In this document: positions 51,450 to 59,718 of the stretch, piece after piece
Position numbering within the stretch: the stretch's first letter is position 1
How the letters are laid out: each line of letters opens with the position of its first letter
NCBI RefSeq assembly: GCF_013204885.1
Contig: NZ_JABMKX010000020.1
Coordinates: 45,168 to 109,167 of the forward strand
DNA length: 64,000 nt
Direction: 5' to 3'
DNA from: Paenibacillus tritici
GTDB taxonomy: Bacteria; Bacillota; Bacilli; Paenibacillales; Paenibacillaceae
Position numbers and translations under genes: made by a program
Notes under the pieces: model-generated
Database searches by the model: none
The model's input: only the letters and a program-made list of their open reading frames with translations
Told to the model about the DNA's origin: nothing

Positions 51450-54400
51450 TCACTTGGGCTCAACCTCATCCATCGTCAGGCGGAACTCCAGATCATTCAT
51501 ATACGTACCGTCCTTGTTCAGGAAAACCATGCCAAAAGCGATATCCTCCCGGCCTCCCCGGACGATGGCAATCAGGCGGTTGATCCCGCTTGTCAGCGTA
51601 ATCTCCTGTTCCGGTTCGGCCACGAACCGGCCGTTCATGTAAATCTCATAATCACAGGCTGAGTTCACCCGCAGCCGACCGGTCCTTCCCCCACCCGGAT
51701 TCACGTTGTCTGCCTCCGCCGTCTCCGGCAAGTGCACGAAGCAGCTCAGGAACAGGGGGCGGCCTTCCGGCGCAGGGATCAGCAGGGTTCCGTCTTCGCG
51801 CCGTTCTTTTTTCTTCATCCAGCCGTACAGGCCTTCGCCCAGATTGTTCAGAGAGAACGCCGGATCGGTATAGTAGTCCTTCATCGCCTGATAGTCGGTA
51901 TACGGCGGACAGAACAGCGTCATCGCGGCTTCCACCGCCCATTGTGCATCTCCTTTGTCCTGGAGGAGCAGCTCATCTGTGAAGACGGCTCCGAGGTTGC
52001 CGAGGAGGCGGGTGTAGAGCCGCAGGCTTTTGTCGCTGCCCGGGTCTGCCAACAGCTGCGAGCAGATAATGGCTCCCTCTCCAGCCGCCTGCCGGATCAC
52101 AAAGGCTCCGGGGGCGGTGGCCTTGCGGCGGTTCAACTCAACCAGCGCCAGCCTGCTGTATTCCGCCGTATGCTGCCCGGCGAAGTAATCCTTCCAGGCT
52201 GTGCCCTCGACGCTGGTGCACAGCACCTCAGCGCCTTGCACCTCCAGCCTGTGGCTGGCCAGCTCCCGGTTGACCACATCCCGGGGCGAGAGATGCACCT
52301 TGTCGAAGCCGAACAGGTCGACAGGGCTGATCCCGCAGACGGCGGCGTGCGTATAGTCCGCCGCCAGATGATAGGTCCCGTGCGGCGCAATATGCACGGG
52401 ACGGTCCAGCAGCCGGGCCAGTGCCTCCTGCCCGCCGGGCACAGCAGGCAGCACCAGCACTGTGCTGCCGGCCAGGGCTGCCTGGCGCACGGCTTCCGCC
52501 GCGCCCGGCCCGTGCAGCAGTCCGGCCTCCACGACGAGGAGGCCGGGGTTCAGGCTGGACAAGCCTGCGGCGCTGTCCAGCCTCTGGCCCTTCAGGCGGA
52601 GCTTGCCGAGCAAGGCTTCCGCCGCACTGCCGCTGCGGACCCATACCGCAGCGGACCTTGCCGCAGCGGGCGTCAGCGCGGCGGCGGGCGTGGCTGCGGT
52701 GGCGGGTCCTGCGGACCGCGGCGCAGCCGGGAGAGGGGCCGCGTGGACCGCGCGGCCTGCATACTGCAGCAGGCTGCGCAGCAGCAGGCAGGCCTGGGGA
52801 ATCCGGTGGAGAGGGTCCATAATCTCCAGCTGATTCGCCAGGAACATGCCCGTACCGCAGCTGCGGTACTCCAGCAGCGGCGACCACAGATCGCCGCCGT
52901 CTCCGAAATCACCCGCGCTGCATTCCAGCAGCAGGGTGAAATCGCCGGTTACCGGCTTCTCGAATGCTGCCCGGATGATCGGCAGCGGTCCTTCCTCGCG
53001 CAGCTCCTCATGCCAATACATCAGGTCCTCCGCTTCCAGACCTTGAAGCACCGGATGCCCATAGTCGCCTGCATGGGCACGGATGAATTCCCTGCGTACC
53101 AGCGGGAGCCTGCCGGGGGAGAGGTGAAGCTGTTCCAGCAGCAGCAATCTGCCTCCCCGCTGCACAAATCCTCTCAGCTTCCGGTCCAGCGCCCCGTCCT
53201 TATCCTCCATGCGGCTGCCGACAATCAGCAAGGTCCCGCCCGCAAGCCGTTCTACCGCTTCCGGTTCAGCCCGGACCAGCTCAGGCACCAGCGCGTGAAT
53301 CGCCTGGTAATCCCGGTCAGAGCCTATATAAGCAGCGGGAAGTGCTACCTCTACCGGCTTGGTCTTATAACTACCGGACAGCAGACGGTAGCTTAGATTA
53401 AGCTCATGCATCAGCTCGCCGCCATGGAACAACCGGGCAGACAGCACGGCTTCTCCTTCACCTGCCAGTGCTTTTACTACTGCTGGTGCTTTTACTCCAG
53501 CTCCTACTTCTACTTCCGTCCCTTCTCCTACTCCAGCCCCTGCCTCCTCCCCTACACCTACACCTACTCCTATTCTTTCGCCATTAACCGGGTCCGGCAT
53601 CCATTCCAGCCGGATCGTCCGGTGGGCAGCAGGCTCGTGGAGGAAACGGAAGGTCTGGCTATGAACCATACGCCCGGCTTGCCGGACTGTGCATTCGATC
53701 GTTACTTCCTGTTCCGCCAGCGTGTCGTTATAGACATCGAAGCTGCGCCGGATCAGGGAGTCATCGAAGAAGCAGCGGTTATATTCGGCGGCTATCAGCG
53801 TTACCGGCTTGAAGGCTGCGGCCATAATGGCCCAAGAAGGATTAGGCCTGAAGGCCGGATATTCCTCCGGCAGCAGCCCGTTGTTCAGCGAGAGCGAATA
53901 AGCCGGAATCACGGTGGGCTTAGGGCCTGGCGTAGTCAGGTCGGCAGGCGGCAGCTTGATCTCCTGCTCCGGCATCGCCCGCATGAAATAATGGGCAAAG
54001 TTAAAGGTAGAGATCCCGGAGACACCCTGCCGCCGCGCATATTCTACGAACAGCCGCTCTTTTTCAGCCAAGCCGACAGCACTGGCATCTGAGTCGCGGT
54101 ATGCGTCCAGTCCGATATACATGCTGCTGTTCTGCGGACAGATATACCACCAGCCGCCATGCTCGCCAAAGGTCAGCGGAACCTCCCGGTCCCACTGCGC
54201 AATCGTGCCGTCAATGTTGTAATGGCGGCTCTCCACCTCTGTCTCTTGCTTGGTGACCAGCCGGTTATCCCCTTCCACCATAATCGGGCGGGTGGAATCA
54301 AGAGCCCTCATCAGCTCCATCAGACCCGGGATATGCTGTTTGTAGGTATCCCGGCCGTCCACCCAGCGCATCTCGTTCTGCACGCTCCACAGTATGACGG

Positions 54401-55706
54401 ATGGATGGTTTTTGTCCCGCTGAACCAGCCGCTGCACATGCGCCCGGCAATTGCCGATGAAATCGGGATGTGCCGCATCCATAGTTTTGCCGGACCCGTA
54501 GATAGCCGTCTCATCGACAATCAGCATTCCTTCCTCATCGGCAATCCGCAGATAATCGGACGGGTACGGCTCAGCGTGCAGCCGGATGCTGTTAATACCC
54601 GCCTGTCTGCACAGGCGGTACCAATTGCGGATGTAATCCTCCGTCTGCTGCATCGCCCCCTGAAAATGCCAGGAATCCCCCCGCAGATTAACGGGAATTC
54701 CGTTCAGCATGAACTTCGGGCCTTCGCACCAGAACTCCCGGAAGCCGAAGATATCGGTCCGGCGGTCGAGAACCTCCCCCGCTGACTGTAGCGTAAGCTC
54801 CAGCTCATATAGGAAGGGGGTATCGGGGCTCCACAGCCGGGCATTCTGCCACGGCAGGGTAAACCTGGCTCCCTTCCATTCCCGGCTGCTGGTGTTCAGG
54901 CATAATTGCCGTCCTTCTCCTGCCTGCGCAGGCAAGGCTTCCGCTTCGGCCTCCGCCTCAAGTACCGGCAGCGGCTGAGTCCCCGGCGCAGGCGGGAACC
55001 CGGAGTTCCGCTCCCTGACTCTCAGGAACACCTGCAGCGATTCGGCTGGGGGACCGCCTTCTGCACTGCCTATAAGGGCATCCACTTCCAGCATGCCTTG
55101 CCGGACAGAGGTACGGATCGTAAGATCCTCCAGAGACACCTGCGGGTAGCCTTCGAGGAAGACATCCTGCCAGATTCCTCTGGCGATTCTGCCGAACCAG
55201 GAGCCGGCCAGTCCGGTGATTTTCTCCTCGCCGGAGGGAAGCACCGTCTGGTCGAAGCTCCCGCAGACCACATGCAGGTGCTGCTCCCGGCCGGGTTTGA
55301 TCAGCGGGGTGATATCCAGCCGCAGCGGCAGATACCCGTCCTCCCAGACGGCAATCCGCTCGCGGTCCAGGTACACCGCCGCTTTTTGCATAATTCCGTC
55401 CAACCGCAGCACAACCCGCTGTTCCAGCATCGCCTCCGGCACCTGAAACATGCGGTGAAGCACACCGGCCTCCGCCGCGTTCCATTCCTCCGGGTACCCG
55501 TATACAGCAAACGGCGTGTAATCATAGTCAGCGACTTCCCCGAACTTGCTCCCGGATGGTGTGGGATAGCTGTACCGCCAGCTCGATGGAACCTGTATTT
55601 TGCGGGCCTCGTACTGAAGTCTCTCCGGGAGAGCGCGGCTGCGCGGCTGGTCATAGAGCGGCATGAAATCCCACTCACCGTTCAGGCATATGGATGTACG
55701 TAACAT
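51450..55706 (-). CDS. Very large GH2-type enzyme with GATase-like C-terminal part
   Basis: 1418 residues. N-terminal half: sugar-binding sandwich (LNGEWDFMPLYDQPRSR, VPSSWR), Ig-like domain and TIM barrel of GH2, with acid/base Glu445 (LWSVQNEMRW) and nucleophile Glu515 (LTFGEHGGWW). This suits a beta-galactosidase, -glucuronidase or -mannosidase type activity, linkage unknown. Residues 711-750 are a Val/Gly/Glu/Ala low-complexity insert. From about 790 the protein continues with a class I amidotransferase-like region (LLIVGSRMEDKD, VQRGGRLLLLEQ), an Ala-rich part coded at high GC, and a final beta-sandwich. No signal peptide. The start at 55706 has AAAAGGAG, 2 nt after the stop of the upstream gene. 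Confidence 0.85.
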   Translation of the reverse strand: MLRTSICLNGEWDFMPLYDQPRSRALPERLQYEARKIQVPSSWRYSYPTPSGSKFGEVADYDYTPFAVYGYPEEWNAAEAGVLHRMFQVPEAMLEQRVVLRLDGIMQKAAVYLDRERIAVWEDGYLPLRLDITPLIKPGREQHLHVVCGSFDQTVLPSGEEKITGLAGSWFGRIARGIWQDVFLEGYPQVSLEDLTIRTSVRQGMLEVDALIGSAEGGPPAESLQVFLRVRERNSGFPPAPGTQPLPVLEAEAEAEALPAQAGEGRQLCLNTSSREWKGARFTLPWQNARLWSPDTPFLYELELTLQSAGEVLDRRTDIFGFREFWCEGPKFMLNGIPVNLRGDSWHFQGAMQQTEDYIRNWYRLCRQAGINSIRLHAEPYPSDYLRIADEEGMLIVDETAIYGSGKTMDAAHPDFIGNCRAHVQRLVQRDKNHPSVILWSVQNEMRWVDGRDTYKQHIPGLMELMRALDSTRPIMVEGDNRLVTKQETEVESRHYNIDGTIAQWDREVPLTFGEHGGWWYICPQNSSMYIGLDAYRDSDASAVGLAEKERLFVEYARRQGVSGISTFNFAHYFMRAMPEQEIKLPPADLTTPGPKPTVIPAYSLSLNNGLLPEEYPAFRPNPSWAIMAAAFKPVTLIAAEYNRCFFDDSLIRRSFDVYNDTLAEQEVTIECTVRQAGRMVHSQTFRFLHEPAAHRTIRLEWMPDPVNGERIGVGVGVGEEAGAGVGEGTEVEVGAGVKAPAVVKALAGEGEAVLSARLFHGGELMHELNLSYRLLSGSYKTKPVEVALPAAYIGSDRDYQAIHALVPELVRAEPEAVERLAGGTLLIVGSRMEDKDGALDRKLRGFVQRGGRLLLLEQLHLSPGRLPLVRREFIRAHAGDYGHPVLQGLEAEDLMYWHEELREEGPLPIIRAAFEKPVTGDFTLLLECSAGDFGDGGDLWSPLLEYRSCGTGMFLANQLEIMDPLHRIPQACLLLRSLLQYAGRAVHAAPLPAAPRSAGPATAATPAAALTPAAARSAAVWVRSGSAAEALLGKLRLKGQRLDSAAGLSSLNPGLLVVEAGLLHGPGAAEAVRQAALAGSTVLVLPAVPGGQEALARLLDRPVHIAPHGTYHLAADYTHAAVCGISPVDLFGFDKVHLSPRDVVNRELASHRLEVQGAEVLCTSVEGTAWKDYFAGQHTAEYSRLALVELNRRKATAPGAFVIRQAAGEGAIICSQLLADPGSDKSLRLYTRLLGNLGAVFTDELLLQDKGDAQWAVEAAMTLFCPPYTDYQAMKDYYTDPAFSLNNLGEGLYGWMKKKERREDGTLLIPAPEGRPLFLSCFVHLPETAEADNVNPGGGRTGRLRVNSACDYEIYMNGRFVAEPEQEITLTSGINRLIAIVRGGREDIAFGMVFLNKDGTYMNDLEFRLTMDEVEPK

Positions 55707-55708
55707 GT

Positions 55709-56374
55709 TCATTCTCCTTTTCCTCTGTGGGGAAGCGGGATGCTTAGGACAAGCGTAAGTTTTTTCCAAATGGCTTGGTCTCGCGGCATATCCCCCCACT
55801 TATTGAAATGCGGTTCCATCACCTCGCCCCAATGCTCCGGCCGTAGATTCGTGGTGAGCTTGCCGGCATAGGGTGCAGCTTCAACAGTCGCGGGCAGCTC
55901 GGAATAAAAGAACAGCAGGTTCTCGTGAAGGCCGATGATTCCGTATTTGTCACCGTCTCCCGGGCGCTCCTCCTGATATTGATAATGGTAATAGATATAG
56001 CTTGAGACCTGCTCCGGCTTCAGCGCCGCCAACCTCCCATAGGGAATCCCCGCCCCCTGGTTGCGCTTCCAATGCTGCGCGGAGACCGGCTGCTGATAAT
56101 GAAAAATATCCATCATTGGCACCCACAACCTGGGATGTTCTCCTCCCGGCCAGCTCTTGAGAATCTCCCCTGCCTCGGGGAACAACTGCTCCGGCTCCAT
56201 CCGCTGACCGCTGCATTCATAATACAGAAACGACTGCCTGCCGCCCTGAAAAACACTGAGCCCGGAAACGCCCAGCCCGTCCATCCGTCCATTCAGCAAC
56301 CCGTCCTGTGCGCTCCAAAAAGCTGACGGATCAACGCCCTCCCTGCACTCGGCCCGATATAAACAGCGCTGCAT
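55709..56374 (-). CDS. Unknown protein with mutarotase-like ferredoxin fold
   Basis: 221 residues in what look like two related halves. The first (WSAQDGLLNGRMDGLGVSGLSVFQGGRQSFLYYEC, then LWVPMMDIFH) shows the helix-strand pattern of L-rhamnose mutarotase-like alpha/beta domains, with conserved Tyr/Trp and His positions. The second half (YGIIGLHENLLFFYSELP, HFNKWGD) resembles it loosely. This is a resemblance, not a firm identification; a sugar-anomer role would suit the neighbours. The gene is cotranscribed with the GH2 gene (stop 2 nt before its start). No other family is recognised. Confidence 0.55.
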   Translation of the reverse strand: MQRCLYRAECREGVDPSAFWSAQDGLLNGRMDGLGVSGLSVFQGGRQSFLYYECSGQRMEPEQLFPEAGEILKSWPGGEHPRLWVPMMDIFHYQQPVSAQHWKRNQGAGIPYGRLAALKPEQVSSYIYYHYQYQEERPGDGDKYGIIGLHENLLFFYSELPATVEAAPYAGKLTTNLRPEHWGEVMEPHFNKWGDMPRDQAIWKKLTLVLSIPLPHRGKGE

Positions 56375-56494
56375 AATTCCCCTCCAACCTATGTCATCTA
56401 CCTCTTTAGATTAACGCATCCGGCCGGCCGGTTCCTTGACGATCATGCCCTTCTTTAGCATAATAGCGACATGACGAAAGCTGCCTATTTATGT

Positions 56495-56563
56495 GGGGGA
56501 AATGGGACGGGAGTTGGGACGGGGGACGGGAATCGGGGGCGGGCACTGGGATGGGAGTTGGGG
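56495..56563 (+). repeat. G-tract cluster, potential G-quadruplex
   Basis: Eleven runs of three to five G in 69 nt, separated by 1-6 nt, of the form GGGACGGGAGTTGGGAC..., on the plus strand 120 nt upstream of the minus-strand gene at 55709-56374. The whole gap 56375-57370 has no supported gene. Confidence 0.7.
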
Positions 56564-56642
56564 CGGTAATCGACCTTACAGTTACTGCAACGAAGCAAGC
56601 CCGCCGATACTCCAGGAAGAGATTTAAGCTCACGGATTAGGA

Positions 56643-57050
56643 AAATGAAGAGTATAAATGCACTTCATTCGGGCGCTGGCGGGGATCCTCCGGAATTGAA
56701 GGGGATAAGTACACCTCATTCGCTCCCTGGCGGGGATTCTCCCGGAATGAAAGGTATAAATACACCTCATTCGGACGCTGACGGGGATTCTCGGGAATTG
56801 AAGGGTATAAGTACACTTCATTCGAGCGCTGACGGGGATTCTTAGGGAATGAGAGGTATAAATACACTTCATTCGGGCGCTGGCGAGGATTTTCCTGGAA
56901 TGAAGGGTATAAGTACACCTCATTCGCTCCCTGGCAGGGATTTTCCGGAATTGAAGGGTATAAATACACCTCATTCGCTCCCTGGCGAGGATTTCCCGGG
57001 AATGAAGGGGATAAGTACACCTCATTCACTCGTTAGTGTGAATATTCTAG
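56643..57050. repeat. Eight contiguous 51-bp tandem repeats
   Basis: The element CATTCG or CATTCA recurs at 56666, 56717, 56768, 56819, 56870, 56921, 56972 and 57023: exactly 51 nt apart with no indel, while the units differ at several positions. Each unit contains AAGGGTATAAGTACACCTC-like and CTGGCGGGGATT-like parts. The minus strand is open in two frames, one of about 130 codons (56637-57029) built on a 17-residue unit ending NEVYLYPS. On the plus strand one frame is broken by a stop near 56845. No spacers, so not a CRISPR. Confidence 0.9.
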
Positions 57051-57116
57051 AAATGTGAGGGATTGTGCCTCCTTGAATCTTGAATAAGGACGACGACGCT
57101 TCTGAGGGAAAAAAGA

Positions 57117-57148
57117 ACAAGACAGCCAGGGAATCCCGGCCGTCTTGT
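57117..57148 (-). terminator. Terminator downstream of the AraC-family gene
   Basis: ACAAGACaGCC pairs with GGCcGTCTTGT around a loop; TTGTTCTTTTTT follows on the minus strand. 220 nt past the gene end. Confidence 0.7.
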
Positions 57149-57180
57149 CTAGGTGGCTACTGTATCTCTTTCCTCCGAAT

Positions 57181-57366
57181 GTTACCTCTGTTTCTTCTAC
57201 CTCTCAAATACCTCTTACCTCGAGTACCTATTACCTAAGTTACCTAATTACCTCTCATACATCCTTACCACCATAATCCTACCTATTTTTCCCTTCCTAA
57301 TTCCCCTACCTTCCTCCCTTCCCCACACCCTTATTTACTTATTTACTCACTCACTCACACACTCAT
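57181..57366. repeat. Pyrimidine-rich low-complexity tract
   Basis: TACCT occurs eight times in about 75 nt (57181-57260), then CCTTCC and TTACTTATTTACTCACTCACTC-type tetranucleotide runs (57330-57372). It would be the 3' untranslated region of the regulator mRNA. No gene. Confidence 0.65.
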
Positions 57367-57370
57367 TTAC

Positions 57371-59635
57371 TCAATTGCCCCCGGGCGGAGGGCTGCTCCG
57401 CGCTTTGCGGTATTCCCCGGGCGTCATGCCTTCGAGCTTCTTGAAGACGCGGATGAAGGACATAGGGTACAGATAGCCCACCCGTTCGGCGATATTCTGT
57501 ACGGGCTCAGAGGTTTCGGTCAGCAGGCGTTTGGCTTCGTCCATCCGCAGCCGGGCCAGATAATCGACGAAGTTCTCGCCGATTTCTTCCTTGAAGATCC
57601 GGCTGAGTGATTTGGTATTCATCGCGAAGCTGTCGGCGGCATGGGTCAGGGAGAAATCGGGATCGGCGTAATGCCGGGCGATATATTCACGCACTTTGTT
57701 GGCCAGCGTATACTGCTCCCGGTTCATCCGCAGGCCATGCAGGGCCTCCTCCATCTCACCCAAGGAAGCCAGCAGCTCCCCGTGCAGCTCCTCGATCCAT
57801 TCAAAGGATTCCGGGGACTGCGGAATGCCGCGCAGCCGCCCGCTGTTCCAGATTGCCTGCATCTCCGGCGGCAGCTCCTGCATCTCCCGGGAGATGCCCG
57901 TCTCCAGCAGCTGCAGCAGGCGGACGATATCCTCCTTGGAGTAATTGCCGCCGGCCAGCAGCCCGAAGATCCGCTCCATCAGCGGCCGCCACTCGGCGTT
58001 CCCGAGCCGGTACAGCTGGGGAACGGCACCGATAGCCTGCACCAGCACATCCATTCCCTCCGCTGGAGGCTGCGGTCTGCCTTCCGCCGTTGCAGCGTAG
58101 ACGCGGTCGGGACCGCCGGTGATTTTGCGCTCCAGTGCGGCCGCAGCCTTGCGGTACGCATCCGATAAGCCGCCGAGACCCGGCACTGGTCCGCTGAGGC
58201 CGAACGTTGCCGTGAATTTGAGATGCTGCTTCACCCAGGAGCGGGCACTTTCGGCGATGAGCTGCGGCTTCTCCGCATCTTCAGCCGTTGCTCCGGCGGC
58301 AGAACGGCGGAAGAGCAGCCCAAGACGGCCCGGTCCAATCCACTCCGTCCAGAGGGCTTCCCCCTCCTTGTCAGCGATCTCCTGAATCACACTGCGGAGC
58401 GTGAATTTGAATAAGGCCTGATCACGGGCAGAGTACTCTGCAGCAAAAGCCTCATAGAAATCAATCTCGGCAATGCCCACAACCGCGCCCGCAAATTCAC
58501 CGGCCATACCAATCCGCTCCGACTCCCGGTTCCATATTTCCGCAGACACCTGCCCGCTGTTCTCCAGCAGCTCCTTGAATAGCTGATTCCGCCTGTGCAG
58601 GATGCCTTCAGCCTGCTGCTTCTCATAGCTGTTGGTCTGCTCAATCAGACTCTCCAGCGCATGGCCGATGAAAGAGAATTCATCCTCCTTGCTCTGCGGC
58701 TTCCAGCCGAGCGAACGGTCCTCTCCGAACCTGTAAATCCGGCTCATGACCTGCTCAATCGGCCGATAATTCCGGTGGCTGATGTACGTCATGGCCGCAA
58801 TGCCGCCAACGATAGCCGCAAAGCCCAGAATCGCCCAGACATTGGAGAAGGCCGACAGCAGCGAGAAGGCTTCAGCGCGAGCCATCCCCACCTTGATCGT
58901 CCAGCCGGTATAAGCGGACACGCGGCTCACCGCTTGGTTCTCAGTTGTCTGCGGATCAGAGCAGCTTGCCGCCCCTGCAAAAGCCCGCCCCCCGGCATCC
59001 TTCAGGCAGATCTCCGTATTGGCCATGTTCATATCCTGAATCAGCGCCTGCAGGGACTGCTTCCGTACGTTAATGACAATCAGTCCCTGCTCACCTGAGA
59101 AATAAGGGACCTGCTCCACCAGTGAAATGACCGACTTCGGCTGATCCTCACCGGAGAAAAGCTGCAAATCACGGATTCCGCTCCAGACAGGGCCGCCCGA
59201 ATTCTTCATGGCAGACTCAATAAAGCTGCGGTCCCCGAAATCCGGCAGACGGGAGGAGAAATGCTGCATTAGCACTTTGCCGTCAGCCGCACGGTATAAA
59301 TACACCGAGTCGATCATCGGCAGCGGGGACATGAAATCCAGCAGCACCTCCGTCACCCCGTAATCCTGATAGGGGTCAAGCTGCCCGGGGCGGTCGAAAT
59401 AACTGCTCACCTGATCATCCAGCAGCAGGCTTTTGATCGTCGTCGTCTCCAGATTGCGCAGGGTGGTATCCACGATCTGCAGCACATTCTCTGCGTATAC
59501 GCCGTTTGCCTTGGCCGTCTGTCTCTCCATCGCTTCATTCAAGGTCAGGAAGAACAGGATAATCAGGCAGAATACTACCGCAAACAGGATGGGCAGATAG
59601 GAAAGAATCAGTCGGTACAGCCATTTCTTATGCAT
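57371..59635 (-). CDS. Membrane-anchored AraC-family regulator with Cache-like sensor
   Basis: 754 residues. TM1 (about 10-32), an extracytoplasmic region (35-260) with Cache-like pattern, TM2 (about 265-290), a HAMP-like segment, a variable cytoplasmic region (330-640) and a C-terminal AraC HTH (about 650-745: DFSLTHAADSFAMNTKSLSRIFKEEIGENF, then NIAERVGYLYPMSFIRVFKKLEGMTPGEYR). This is the one-component class in which a membrane sensor is fused directly to the DNA-binding domain. It most likely senses a sugar outside the cell and controls the GH141-like, GH2 and GH94 genes. The ATG at 59635 is preferred over one three codons upstream that touches the GGGG. Confidence 0.88.
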   Translation of the reverse strand: MHKKWLYRLILSYLPILFAVVFCLIILFFLTLNEAMERQTAKANGVYAENVLQIVDTTLRNLETTTIKSLLLDDQVSSYFDRPGQLDPYQDYGVTEVLLDFMSPLPMIDSVYLYRAADGKVLMQHFSSRLPDFGDRSFIESAMKNSGGPVWSGIRDLQLFSGEDQPKSVISLVEQVPYFSGEQGLIVINVRKQSLQALIQDMNMANTEICLKDAGGRAFAGAASCSDPQTTENQAVSRVSAYTGWTIKVGMARAEAFSLLSAFSNVWAILGFAAIVGGIAAMTYISHRNYRPIEQVMSRIYRFGEDRSLGWKPQSKEDEFSFIGHALESLIEQTNSYEKQQAEGILHRRNQLFKELLENSGQVSAEIWNRESERIGMAGEFAGAVVGIAEIDFYEAFAAEYSARDQALFKFTLRSVIQEIADKEGEALWTEWIGPGRLGLLFRRSAAGATAEDAEKPQLIAESARSWVKQHLKFTATFGLSGPVPGLGGLSDAYRKAAAALERKITGGPDRVYAATAEGRPQPPAEGMDVLVQAIGAVPQLYRLGNAEWRPLMERIFGLLAGGNYSKEDIVRLLQLLETGISREMQELPPEMQAIWNSGRLRGIPQSPESFEWIEELHGELLASLGEMEEALHGLRMNREQYTLANKVREYIARHYADPDFSLTHAADSFAMNTKSLSRIFKEEIGENFVDYLARLRMDEAKRLLTETSEPVQNIAERVGYLYPMSFIRVFKKLEGMTPGEYRKARSSPPPGGN

Positions 59636-59718
59636 CGGTGTCATCCCCTGTAAGTCCAGATGTTGGCTATCGCTTGAGTGATATTGACTACGGGGCCGGA
59701 TTCATAAGTGTAGTCTGT

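Noticed and set aside
56406..56633. 75-codon minus-strand open frame upstream of the mutarotase-like gene
   Set aside because: It reads through the G-cluster complement as a Pro-rich string, has no ribosome site, and is best explained by base composition.
56630..57029. Two overlapping minus-strand open frames of about 130 codons across the 51-bp repeats
   Set aside because: Both arise because the repeat period is a multiple of three and lacks stops; neither has a ribosome site or a signal peptide, and both cannot be real at once. Recorded as a repeat and a finding instead.
56643..57050. Possible CRISPR array
   Set aside because: Units are contiguous, with no unique spacers, and no cas gene is near.
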